Part shown: positions 24,324 to 32,873 of the stretch, one piece after another
Layout of the letters: every line of letters begins with the position of its first letter
Numbering within the stretch: the stretch's first letter is position 1
Assembly: GCF_035930445.1 (NCBI RefSeq)
Contig: NZ_CP142394.1
Span: 1,149,501 to 1,213,500, forward strand
Direction of reading: 5' to 3'
DNA length: 64,000 nucleotides
Source of the DNA: Sphingopyxis chilensis
GTDB lineage: Bacteria; Pseudomonadota; Alphaproteobacteria; Sphingomonadales; Sphingomonadaceae
The notes under the pieces: model-generated
What the model saw: only the letters and a program-made list of their open reading frames with translations
What the model was told of the DNA's origin: nothing
Database searches by the model: none
Position numbers and translations under genes: made by a program

Positions 24324-26194
24324 GCGGCCTTTTCGGGGTCCGGATCGATGCGATCCTGTAACCAATAGCGAAACCAGTCGAAATTGCGGACATAGGCCGC
24401 GAATTTCTGCCGGGGTGCTACCTTGATGTGCGGCGCGAGCGGGAAGATGTGGAGCTCGCCCTTGCGCCCCGCAATCAACCTGGCATGAAGTTCGGGCGAA
24501 AGGCGGGCCTCCTTCTCGGGCAATTGCATGAGAACCGGCGCTTCGATCGTCGAGACATTCGCGGCGGGCGACAGGCGTCTCCACAACTCCCTGTTCTCGT
24601 CAGGCGACCCGAGCCCCCAATATTTGCGAAAATTATCTTTGAAGCGACCGTGATCGGCGATGATATTGAACCAGTAATAGGCGGGCTCGATCTGCGCCGA
24701 GGCTATCGAGGCCGCACGAAGCAAATTGCTATTTGCGGCGATCCACATCGTTACTTCGCTGCCAAAGCTGAGACCGCCCATGCCGACGCGGCGGCGGTCG
24801 ATCCGTCCTTGCCGGTCGAGCATCTCGACGGCGGTTCGGACCGCCTCGAGTCCGTTATCGTAACGTACTTGGGCGCTTTCGTCGGTGACGGGCAGGGCGT
24901 TGATGCAGAGCGCGGCGATGCCACTTGCCGCCAGCGCGCGCAGCGGCCATTCGTCGCCGAGACCGCCGCGCAGAAAGCCGGCACAGCGGTAATAGCTAAC
25001 GAAAAGCGGCAGCCGCCCGGGGATCTTCGGGCGAAGGAGCCAGCCCGACGCGCGGCTGCCGCCCACCCGCCATGCGACGGGTTCGACGATGAGCTTGTCG
25101 CGGGCGCGATTCAAATTGGGTGCGGCCACGACGTGAAGCGGATCGCCGTCGAACGCCACCCGAACGAGGCGCGGGGGCTGATCGGCCGCAGCCTCGACGC
25201 AAAAGAGCGCATCTTGGGAGGCGGCGCATCGCGAGCCTTCACGCCGCCCGCCGTTGAGAAATCCTCGGGCCGTGCGCAGAATCTTGAGGCGCTTCGCCCG
25301 GTCGTCCCAGATGTCGATGCGCTGTCCGAGGACGCCGTCGATGGTCGTAACTGCCCAGCGGCCGTCACCGAGGGGCAGCGACGACGACAGGCGACGGGGG
25401 CCGCATCGGGGCATCGTGCGATTGCACGCGGTGGTTGCGATCGCCGCGGCTATGGCATCTTCGGGGGGCGCCGGCGGCTTGGCGTCGAGCAGAGCGCGCT
25501 CCCTGGCCACAGCGACGGCGTCGATTCCCGCATTGGGGTCATGCGCGACGACCTTTCGGGGAGCATCCCAAAGCAGGGGTGCGCTATCGAACCACTCTCC
25601 CGTCCAGCGCTCGCTGCCAGTCTCGTTGCCATGGAGGGCATCCCGATAAATTCCCCCGGCAAGATTGACCTGTTCGTCCATCAGCACGCCGCGATCGCGC
25701 GCCTCGCTGTTCGCGCGCAGAATCGCATCGCGCGGCGGTCCGATCTCCGCGATGAGCTTGCCGTCGGGCGCGACCGCGAAGCGCTCGACATCGCCGTCGG
25801 CCTCGAAGGCCGGCGAGGAAGGCCCCGCGATGCGCATCGACCAAATCCCGATGCGGCCATCTCGCCGAGCGCGGACGAGGAAACTCTTGCTGTCCGGCAT
25901 CCAAATCGCTTGTCCCGGTTCGATAACGCCGGCCGAATCCCAGGTCGCGTGGGCGCCACGCCCGACAGGGCGAGGCGGCGATCGGCCATCCGCGGCAACA
26001 ATGTACCATTGGGTATCGATAACATTGTGCGCGATCGACGGGCGTTCGATCCGGTAGGCGATCCACTGCCCGTCGGGCGATGCCGCAAGCCCGGAAATAT
26101 CGGCGACTTCGGTGACCCTTTCGATTTCCTGCACCGCGGCGCCGGGTGACGTGGCAGCAAGCGCCACTGCCGCAATCGTCATGCCGCTCACCAT
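24221..26194 (-). CDS. lasso peptide isopeptidase (AtxE2-like, S9 fold)
   Basis: Prolyl-oligopeptidase-fold hydrolase of 657 residues that opens the macrolactam of its cognate lasso peptide, as AtxE2 does for astexins. A signal-like N-terminus (GMTIAAVALAATSPGAA) implies export. A beta-propeller region with repeated blade motifs (AASPDGQWIAYRIERP, AVAPDGKLIAEIG) precedes the alpha/beta-hydrolase domain. The nucleophile is Ser476 in GLSFGSE, and His589 in APHIK is the likely base. It occurs only with lasso loci of this TonB/FecR type. The ATG at 26194 overlaps the receptor stop; the ATG at 26182 is a possible alternative. The C-terminal 34 codons overlap the cyclase gene. Confidence 0.9.
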   Translation of the reverse strand: MVSGMTIAAVALAATSPGAAVQEIERVTEVADISGLAASPDGQWIAYRIERPSIAHNVIDTQWYIVAADGRSPPRPVGRGAHATWDSAGVIEPGQAIWMPDSKSFLVRARRDGRIGIWSMRIAGPSSPAFEADGDVERFAVAPDGKLIAEIGPPRDAILRANSEARDRGVLMDEQVNLAGGIYRDALHGNETGSERWTGEWFDSAPLLWDAPRKVVAHDPNAGIDAVAVARERALLDAKPPAPPEDAIAAAIATTACNRTMPRCGPRRLSSSLPLGDGRWAVTTIDGVLGQRIDIWDDRAKRLKILRTARGFLNGGRREGSRCAASQDALFCVEAAADQPPRLVRVAFDGDPLHVVAAPNLNRARDKLIVEPVAWRVGGSRASGWLLRPKIPGRLPLFVSYYRCAGFLRGGLGDEWPLRALAASGIAALCINALPVTDESAQVRYDNGLEAVRTAVEMLDRQGRIDRRRVGMGGLSFGSEVTMWIAANSNLLRAASIASAQIEPAYYWFNIIADHGRFKDNFRKYWGLGSPDENRELWRRLSPAANVSTIEAPVLMQLPEKEARLSPELHARLIAGRKGELHIFPLAPHIKVAPRQKFAAYVRNFDWFRYWLQDRIDPDPEKAAQYARWASLLPVEQDRDSTNRTQRSRSAISRSRK

Positions 26195-29136
26195 CGGAAG
26201 CTCGCCGACAACGACATCATGCGGCCGACGGCATTGGCCTTGTCGGGATCATAGCCGAGCGCCGAGGTGTTCGTCCGGTTGGTCACATAGGGCGGTGCCT
26301 TGTCGAACAGGTTCGTCGCCGACAGCGCCAACCGCAGGTGACGGCTATCCTCGCTGCCGATCCGTTGCGCGATCTGCAGATCGAAAGTGGTCCAGCTCGC
26401 GACCTGCTCGGCAATAGCGGGGATCTGATTGCGATAGCCGCCGATAAAGTTGGCAAAACTGCTGATCGAGAAGCCATCGCGCGTCCAGCCGAGCCGGCCA
26501 CGCAGCCGCCACTTCGAGGGGCTGGCAAATGTGCCGACGACGTCATCGACGGGCGCGCCCGCAGCGAGTTCGCGGTCGATATGAAAGATGCGGCTGCCGG
26601 CGATGCCGGCGTCGAGTGTGCCTCCGGCGAAGGCGGGCGCAAAGCCGAGGTCGAAATCGAGCCCGGTCTGTCGCACGCGCGAAAGGTTGCGGATGCGCCC
26701 GTCGAGAATCGCGCTGATTTGGTCCGGCGCGAGCCCGAGCGGGTTCGAAAAGGTCGGTTGAGCGAAATAATAGGCGAGATTGGCGGCCGTGGGCGGCTCT
26801 TCGATCAGCCCGCCGAAGACGTCGCGCCGGTTGAGAAAATTGGCGAAATCCTCGTTCGCTGTCCCGATGCGGTCGCGATAATCGACGTGATAATAGGTGA
26901 TCGACGCGCGCAGTGCGGGGATTGTCGGCGGACTAAGGTCGAGTCCGGCGGTCCAGGTCTTCGCCTTCTCGGGGCGGATGTCGGGCGCATAGCCGAAGAG
27001 GGCGAGAACATTGGCCTGACCGCTGGCTGCGCTTGGATCGGCGACTTGCGTCGCGAGATAGAGCGAAACGGTCGGGCCGATCAGCTCCTCGAAACTCGGC
27101 GCGCGAAACGAGGTGCCATAAGATCCGCGCAGCGCAACGCCCTCGAGCGGCTCCCAGCGCACGCCGATCTTCGGATTGGTGGTGCGGCCGACGTCGCTAT
27201 AATCCTCGATCCGGGCGGCGAGCGACAGATCGAGCCGGTGGACGCCGGGCATCGCAGCGTCGGCGTCGATCAGCGGCACATTGAGTTCCGCATAGGCCGA
27301 CCGCACATGGCGCGGTCCCGGAAGCTCGGGGTTGAGGTTCTCGACCGGCGCGAGCGAACTGATGTCCGACAGCGACCGGGCGCGATAATGTTCGCGCCGA
27401 TATTCCGCGCCGATCGCGAGCCGGATGTCGCCGGCGGGCAGGGTGAAGACCGGGCCGTCGGCACGCAGGGCCACCGACCGGCTGTCGAAGCGCGTTGTCG
27501 CGATGCGTCCGCCGCGGATGAAGGCGACCGTCGCCGGATTGTTCGCGGCTCCGTCGCCGAAGACATTGAGCGCGGTCGCCGGGTTGGTGTCCGCGAGCGC
27601 CTGCGCGATGCGCGCCCGGTTGGGCACATTGAGATCGGTTCGTTTTTCGACCTGGCGGCCATAGGCACCGCCAATTGCGATCCGCCATGGACCGACCTCG
27701 CGTTCGAGGTTGGCGGCGGCAGAAATGCCTTTCACCCGTCCGCGGTCGATCTCCGGCCCCAAATCGTTGACGAAGCTGTAGCGTACCGAAACCGGGCGGC
27801 CGGTGCCGACGGGATCGACGTAAAAGGGATTGGTCACCGGAACGGTGACCGCGCTCGACGTCTCGGGCAGCGCGCGCTTTTCATAGGTCCGGTGCGTGGC
27901 GAGGAGGCTGGCACGGAGCGTCAACCGCTCGGCCAACGCGAACTCGCCCGCGGCGTAGAGGCTGTGGGTCCGCTGATGGGGTATGATGTCGGTAGCCGCG
28001 CGCGCGTCGCGATAATTGACCGTGCCCGGGGTCAGGTCGGCGGGAGACAGACCGGTTCCGTCCTGACCGGCCGGGATCGCGTAGGGATCGGTGCCGACGA
28101 AGATTGTCCCTGGCACCCCGTAGGTGGAGCGATAGTCGAGGCCCCCGAAGGGGCGGAGGTCTTCGGTAACGAAAGGTCGCTTCGACGCTGCAAGCCGACC
28201 GCGATCCTCGAATTGATAGGCAAGGACGACATGCGCTTTCGACCATCGGCGGCCCACGATCTGACTTGCGAGCAGGTTGGTCATGTCCCCGTCGGCGGTG
28301 CCCGCAGTCAATGTCGTCTCGGCGCCTTCGAAGCGGTTCCTGAGCCTGAGATTGACGACGCCCGCGACCGCGTCGGCGCCATAGATCGCCGAAGCGCCGT
28401 CGGTGAGCACCTCGATCCGCTCGACGGCGCCGAGCGGGATCATCGACAGGTCGGCGAACACGCCTCCGAGCCCGCCCAGGGCAGGGCGCGTGCCGTCGAT
28501 CAGGACGAGGGTCGAGGAGGCGCCGAGACCCTTGAGATTGATGCTCGATCCATAGCCGCCATTGGAGCCCGCCCCGTTGCGCGTACCCGAGCCCAGCGTC
28601 GATTCATTGGGACCCGCGCCGAAATTTTGCGGAAGCGACTGGACGACCTGCTGGACGGAAGAAAGGCCGCTGCGCTCGATCGCGGTTCGATCGATCGTGG
28701 TGACCGGCGAACCGACCGGCCCCGTCCCGCGAATTCGGGTGCCCGTGACGACGATCGCTTCGCTCGCGGGCGTGTCGGTCGCTGGCGCGCTCGCTTCGCT
28801 CGGAGCCGCTGCCGCGAGCGGGGCGTCCTTTCGCTTGCGCAGGACGAGCGCCCCATCGACGCGTTCGGCGACGAGGCCGGTGCCCGAAAGAAGTCGTTCG
28901 AGAGCCGCGTCGGGGGCGAGGCGGCCATGGACGCCCCGGCTGCGGCGGCCCTCGACCAGCGTGGCCGCCGCGACGACGTCGCGCCCCGACACCCGCGAAT
29001 ATTCGTTGAGGGCGTCGGCGAGGCGCTGCGCCGCGATATTGTAGTCCGCCTCGCCGGTCTGCGCCTGCGCGCTCGGCGCGCCTGTCGCGAGACCGCTTGC
29101 CGTCGTGAGCAAGGCCGCCAGATAAAGTCTTTTCAT
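26188..29136 (-). CDS. TonB-dependent receptor with STN domain, lasso locus
   Basis: Outer-membrane receptor-transducer of 982 residues. After the signal peptide (LLTTASGLATGAPSAQAQ) comes a secretin/TonB N-terminal (STN) domain (NIAAQRLADALNEYSRVSGRDVV, then GTGLVAERVDGALVL), which contacts a FecR-type anti-sigma factor. The TonB box region is EAIVVTGTRIRGTG, the plug contains RIEVLTDGASAIYGADAVAGVVN, and the barrel ends SLSASFRW. In lasso loci such receptors are thought to bind the secreted peptide or a complex of it and trigger the sigma cascade. The ATG at 29136 has AGGGAGGG upstream. The isopeptidase gene starts within its stop. Confidence 0.93.
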   Translation of the reverse strand: MKRLYLAALLTTASGLATGAPSAQAQTGEADYNIAAQRLADALNEYSRVSGRDVVAAATLVEGRRSRGVHGRLAPDAALERLLSGTGLVAERVDGALVLRKRKDAPLAAAAPSEASAPATDTPASEAIVVTGTRIRGTGPVGSPVTTIDRTAIERSGLSSVQQVVQSLPQNFGAGPNESTLGSGTRNGAGSNGGYGSSINLKGLGASSTLVLIDGTRPALGGLGGVFADLSMIPLGAVERIEVLTDGASAIYGADAVAGVVNLRLRNRFEGAETTLTAGTADGDMTNLLASQIVGRRWSKAHVVLAYQFEDRGRLAASKRPFVTEDLRPFGGLDYRSTYGVPGTIFVGTDPYAIPAGQDGTGLSPADLTPGTVNYRDARAATDIIPHQRTHSLYAAGEFALAERLTLRASLLATHRTYEKRALPETSSAVTVPVTNPFYVDPVGTGRPVSVRYSFVNDLGPEIDRGRVKGISAAANLEREVGPWRIAIGGAYGRQVEKRTDLNVPNRARIAQALADTNPATALNVFGDGAANNPATVAFIRGGRIATTRFDSRSVALRADGPVFTLPAGDIRLAIGAEYRREHYRARSLSDISSLAPVENLNPELPGPRHVRSAYAELNVPLIDADAAMPGVHRLDLSLAARIEDYSDVGRTTNPKIGVRWEPLEGVALRGSYGTSFRAPSFEELIGPTVSLYLATQVADPSAASGQANVLALFGYAPDIRPEKAKTWTAGLDLSPPTIPALRASITYYHVDYRDRIGTANEDFANFLNRRDVFGGLIEEPPTAANLAYYFAQPTFSNPLGLAPDQISAILDGRIRNLSRVRQTGLDFDLGFAPAFAGGTLDAGIAGSRIFHIDRELAAGAPVDDVVGTFASPSKWRLRGRLGWTRDGFSISSFANFIGGYRNQIPAIAEQVASWTTFDLQIAQRIGSEDSRHLRLALSATNLFDKAPPYVTNRTNTSALGYDPDKANAVGRMMSLSASFRW

Positions 29137-29212
29137 CAAACCCTCCCTTGCAGCCGCATTCCGGCTGTCTGGTTGGCTCGATGACGTGGGGAAACCTGGC
29201 CCCCCGTTTTTC

Positions 29213-30127
29213 TTACGGGTGCTTGAGAATCGGACCGCTTGGGCCGGTGTCGAGCCCGAGGTCGAGCGCGGCGGCGAGCTTGCGCGCGAGCGCATCGCCA
29301 TCGCCGATCTCGAACCGACCGCTCACCCGAAGGGCGGCGAGCGCGGGATCGGCGAGGCCGATCTTTCGCCTATTCACGCGATTGGCGCGATCGACGATCG
29401 CGCCGAGCGGGAGATTGTCGGCGTCGAGCTTGCTCGTCGCGACGGGGCTGGCCATCGCCGGCACGCGGCGCGGGCCATCGGCACCGACCTCGGCGCTTTC
29501 GCCGGGCGCGAGGCGCAGCGCCGGACTACCCGCCGACCGGCGCGCGACGTCGACCGAGCCTTCGAGCAAACGAATGCGCGGGGCGGCGCCGCGCATATCG
29601 ATCTCGAACACCGTACCGAGCGCGGTTGTCACCGACGTTCCCGCGACGACGCGGAAGGGGCGGCTCGCATCATGGGCGACGGTGAAGCGGGCGCGGCCGC
29701 CGGTCATCGTCACCACGCGTTCGCTGCGCGTGAACTGGGTCTCGACCTTGGCGCCGTCGAGCAGCGCGACCAGCGTGCCGTCGTCGAGGCGCTGCTCGCC
29801 CGTCGGTCCCGTAATTGCGATCACCGGCTTCGCGGCGTCGGGACCGATCGCGGTCCAGGCGAAACCCGCCGAAAGCGAGAGCATTATGGCGGCGGCTATC
29901 GCCCATTGCTGATGGCGTTTCCGCCGCGCTGCGTCGTACGGGCCCGCGAGGCTGGCGATCTCCTGGGCCGAAAGCTGCGAGGTGGCCTCGAAATCGCGGC
30001 GCAGGATCGCATAAGCTTTCGCATTGGCGGGATCGTCGTGCCACGCTTCGAACGCCGCGCGATACCGCTCGGCATCGGGGCCCTCCATCAATGCGAGCCA
30101 GTCTTCGGCGTTACGCCCGCCGATCAT
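29213..30127 (-). CDS. FecR-type anti-sigma factor / sigma regulator
   Basis: Single-pass inner-membrane protein of 304 residues. A cytoplasmic N-terminal part (residues 1-70, with the conserved DWLALMEGPDAERYRAAFEAW and AYAILRRDFEA) binds the sigma factor. A membrane helix follows (WAIAAAIMLSLSAGFAWTAI), then a periplasmic FecR domain (GPTGEQRLDDGTLVALLDGAKVETQF; GTVFEIDMRG) that senses the STN domain of the receptor. It lies 76 bp upstream of the receptor gene and overlaps the sigma gene by 4 bp (ATGA). Confidence 0.92.
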   Translation of the reverse strand: MIGGRNAEDWLALMEGPDAERYRAAFEAWHDDPANAKAYAILRRDFEATSQLSAQEIASLAGPYDAARRKRHQQWAIAAAIMLSLSAGFAWTAIGPDAAKPVIAITGPTGEQRLDDGTLVALLDGAKVETQFTRSERVVTMTGGRARFTVAHDASRPFRVVAGTSVTTALGTVFEIDMRGAAPRIRLLEGSVDVARRSAGSPALRLAPGESAEVGADGPRRVPAMASPVATSKLDADNLPLGAIVDRANRVNRRKIGLADPALAALRVSGRFEIGDGDALARKLAAALDLGLDTGPSGPILKHP

Positions 30128-30702
30128 CTGCCGTCCCGCCGCGAGCGGCGGATCGCCCCGAGCGCCTTGGCCATCTGCTTTTCCACGCCTTTCACGCTCA
30201 TCCCCTGTGCGGCAGCGATCTCCTCATAACTGAGGCCATCGAGTCGATGCATCAGGAAAATGGTCCGTGTCTTCGGCTTGAGGCGGGCGACCACATCGGC
30301 GAGGCGGCGGATCGTATCGCGCGCCTCAAGCGCCGCGTGCGGGTCGGGGCCGGCATGGTCGTCCTCATCGAACGAGCCGTGATCGGCCTGCATCCGGCGA
30401 CCGTCGGCGCGTGCGCGCTCGGCGAGCAGGTTGCGCGCGGTCTGGACGAGATAGGCTGCGGGCCGGTCGATCAGGCTGGCGGCTGCGCCGCGACTCTGGG
30501 TGAAGCGGCGAAAGCATTCCTGCACCAGATCGGAAACGTCTTGTGCCGGCGCCCGGCGGCGGAAATAGCGGGCGAGCTCCGGGCCATGGGCGGTGTAGAT
30601 CGCCTCGACGCGCGTGCCGGCTGCGAAGCCGTTCCACTCGTCGGGCGGCAAGGGGTCGCCTTCCGCGATACTTCGCCTGCCTTGGTCTTCGTCGTAATCC
30701 AT
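30124..30702 (-). CDS. ECF sigma factor, FecI type
   Basis: Extracytoplasmic-function sigma factor of 192 residues. Region 2 is YTAHGPELARYFRRRAPAQDVSDLVQECFRRF with a tail AAYLVQTARNLLAERAR. Region 4 is LKPKTRTIFLMHRLDGLSYEEIAAAQGMSVKGVEKQMAKALGAI. With FecR and the STN receptor it forms a cell-surface signalling cascade that would switch on the receptor and isopeptidase genes. The ATG at 30702 has GGAAGG at proper spacing; an in-frame ATG at 30723 lacks a ribosome site. Confidence 0.92.
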   Translation of the reverse strand: MDYDEDQGRRSIAEGDPLPPDEWNGFAAGTRVEAIYTAHGPELARYFRRRAPAQDVSDLVQECFRRFTQSRGAAASLIDRPAAYLVQTARNLLAERARADGRRMQADHGSFDEDDHAGPDPHAALEARDTIRRLADVVARLKPKTRTIFLMHRLDGLSYEEIAAAQGMSVKGVEKQMAKALGAIRRSRRDGR

Positions 30703-31155
30703 CGCCTCCGCCTTCCCGCGCATCGGCGGAAAGGCGGCTTTGAAGCCGGGTGTTAAGAATAAGCTTGAGGCTTACGCCGCAACCTTTAGCCCGAGGGCCT
30801 GAACATGCGCAGCGGCCACCCGGCAGGATGGCGATTGGGATTTCGTCTCAAGCGGGCTTCTTACGACCCGGCATCGCGCGCCTCGGGCTCGATGCGCCTT
30901 CAGCATAGCCCGCCGTAGCGTCGGGGCAAGAGTCTGGGAAAAAATTGGTCCGAACCGAATCAAATGGCGGAGCAAACGCGCATGTCGGTGGTGCCGAGCG
31001 CCGTCTCGATTGCCTCCCGCGTTAGCGCCGCCTTGGTCGTCGATGCGCTTTGCCGTGGCCCTGCCGTGCCTGCCGTCGGTGCACCGCGCCTGTCGGCGCG
31101 CATGCGGGGGAGAGGCTTGCCAGCAGCGACAATGTCGGCAAGAATCGCGGCGGAC
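30703..31155 (+). other. intergenic region, no gene recognised
   Basis: About 450 bp between the divergent sigma-factor and nucleotidyltransferase genes. It should hold the promoter of the sigma/FecR operon. Short open frames exist on both strands but none has a ribosome site plus family features. Confidence 0.4.
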
Positions 31156-32070
31156 ATGAAAACGGATATCGATCATCTACCCGCCCGGCAGCAGGACGAA
31201 CTCCAGCGCATCAAAGAGACATTGATGGAGGAGTTCGCGCGCTCGATCGAGCGCGCGACGCAGGACTGGAAGCGCAACGGCAAGATCCTCAAGATCATAT
31301 TGTTCGGAAGCTATGCGCGCGACGACTGGGTCGACGAGCCGGAGAATGGCTATCAGTCGGATTATGATCTGCTGATTGTCGTCAGCCACGAGAATCTGAC
31401 CGACATCGCCGACCATTGGTATATTGCCGAGGACCGCATTCTTCGCGATGCGTCGATCGGCCGGACGCTCAATATCATCGTCCACACGCTTGACGATGTG
31501 AACAGGGCGCTGAGCCGCGGTGAATATTTCTGGGTCGATATCATTCGCGACGGGATCGCGCTTTACGAGCTGCCGAACCACGCGCTGGCCTTGCCAAAAC
31601 CTCTAACCCCCGCTGACGCTCTGGAGATGGCGAACGTTTATTTTGAAGCGGGATTTGCGGAGGCGGGACGGAGGATCGAATCCTTCGAGTTCGAGTTTGG
31701 GCGGGCGCGGGATGACGCTGGCTGGCTGAAAGGAGCCGCCTTTGCTCTCCACCAAGCCGTTGAACGCCTCTATGCGTGCTACCTGCTCACCACCACATTC
31801 TATTTTCCGAGATCTCATAACATAAAGTTTTTGCGCTCGCTGGCAGAGGATCGGGAACCCGCGATAATCGAAGCTTGGCCACGCGAAAGCAAATTGGACC
31901 GACGCCGCTTCGAACTGCTGAAGCGGGCGTATGTCGAGGCGCGATATTCCCCGAATTTCGAAATTGGTGCGGAAGATCTTGAAGCCCTTGCCGCCTCTGT
32001 GAAAAGACTGCGGGATCTGGTCGCACTGCTCACCAAACGGCGCCTGGAAGAGCTTCAAGCCGCCGCTTGA
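31156..32070 (+). CDS. nucleotidyltransferase-HEPN protein
   Basis: Protein of 304 residues. The N-terminal half is a Pol-beta-type minimal nucleotidyltransferase with ILFGSYARDDWVD and the metal-binding pair in SDYDLLIVV. The C-terminal half is a helical HEPN domain (KGAAFALHQAVERLYACYLLTTTFYFPRSHNIKFL, then LLKRAYVEARYSPNFEI). Separate MNT and HEPN proteins form toxin-antitoxin pairs in which the MNT part modifies the HEPN RNase; fused forms are common in sphingomonads and their role is unproven. The ATG at 31156 is taken; an ATG at 31132 and further upstream codons are alternatives. It begins the defence-like region. Confidence 0.75.
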   Translation: MKTDIDHLPARQQDELQRIKETLMEEFARSIERATQDWKRNGKILKIILFGSYARDDWVDEPENGYQSDYDLLIVVSHENLTDIADHWYIAEDRILRDASIGRTLNIIVHTLDDVNRALSRGEYFWVDIIRDGIALYELPNHALALPKPLTPADALEMANVYFEAGFAEAGRRIESFEFEFGRARDDAGWLKGAAFALHQAVERLYACYLLTTTFYFPRSHNIKFLRSLAEDREPAIIEAWPRESKLDRRRFELLKRAYVEARYSPNFEIGAEDLEALAASVKRLRDLVALLTKRRLEELQAAA

Positions 32071-32174
32071 TGTGTTCTGGTTTAATGCCACCGGTTTTTG
32101 TCGGATCCACATGTCACTTGTCGGGAAAAGGGTTTGCAATGCCTGCTTCTCGGCAAGGTCGAGGCCGCCCTATA

Positions 32175-32211
32175 ACCCACAGGGTATAATTTCTTTTAAT
32201 ACCCTGTGGGT
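32175..32211. promoter_or_regulatory. twin palindromic operator-like repeat
   Basis: A perfect 13-bp inverted repeat, ACCCACAGGGTAT (32175-32187) and ATACCCTGTGGGT (32199-32211), with an 11-nt AT-rich spacer. Each arm is nearly palindromic itself (ATACCC-TGT-GGGTAT), so it resembles two adjacent operators of a dimeric regulator. It directly precedes the hipA remnant. Confidence 0.6.
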
Positions 32212-32450
32212 ATATACAAACTTGCGATGTCGGCGGGGACGAACCGCAAGTACAAGACCCTCGATATCCGGGGGCGGCATTTCGTCGAAACCGGCCGCGC
32301 GACCGGAATGAGTAAATCGCAAATTCGGGCTACTGTCGAGGAAGTGATCGCTGCCGCGCCCGATGCAGCCAACCGTGTGCTTCTGCCAATGCCCAGCGAT
32401 CTTACATGCGGTATTCACGATGGTATCGCGCGCGCAATGTTAATTGTCTT
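32206..32450 (+). pseudogene. hipA C-terminal remnant
   Basis: The frame encodes YKLAMSAGTNRKYKTLDIRG, RHFVETGRATGMSKSQIRATVEEV, and then MPSDLTCGIHDGIARAM, which follows the C-terminal end of HipA toxin kinases (RHF..., then helices and a PsDFP-like segment). The kinase core and N-terminal domain are missing, and the tail after about 32445 no longer resembles HipA. The GTG at 32206 lies inside the palindrome just upstream, so the surviving piece may have been fused by deletion to the old promoter/operator. Unlikely to be functional. Confidence 0.6.
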
Positions 32451-32539
32451 CCGCGCCTCGATCACGCCTTGGAGGCCTGACGACAGCCAATTAGCCCACT
32501 GTTATCGTAGTTACGTCTGGAAATTTCGGACACCTTAAG

Positions 32540-32873
32540 TCTGCGGTGAAGGCAGCTATGCGCCTCATCCCAGTCATAGCCGGCCGCGAAACCGATGCCT
32601 GAGAGCTGCCGTTCGGGCCTTCAGAACTTACCGGCAGGAACGCGCCTCAGGCCGGCCGTTCCGGCTTTGACCGAGCTGTACCCGATAGCGGTCATTCGAT
32701 AGGCCCGCGGACAGCGAGCGCTTCGCGCCCTATCAAGTCCTTACCGGCTACAAAATGGGCGGCCCCGGAGCCACCGTACGTTCGCGCTTGGACATAGGTT
32801 CATACCGTGACCGCTTCGAGTTCATGGCTCCGCCGAAGGTGGGAAAGGCGGCGCAGCTGTACGCTGCGCGGTC
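32540..32873 (+). other. intergenic region with possible gene fragment
   Basis: No complete gene seen. From about 32685 to the stop at 32878-32880 the plus strand is open for some 65 codons with protein-like content (ERFAPYQVLTGYKMGG, then FEFMAPPKVGKAAQLYAARSY) but no convincing start; it may be the 3' end of a lost gene. It meets the convergent restriction-endonuclease-like gene tail to tail with a few bp of overlap. Confidence 0.3.
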
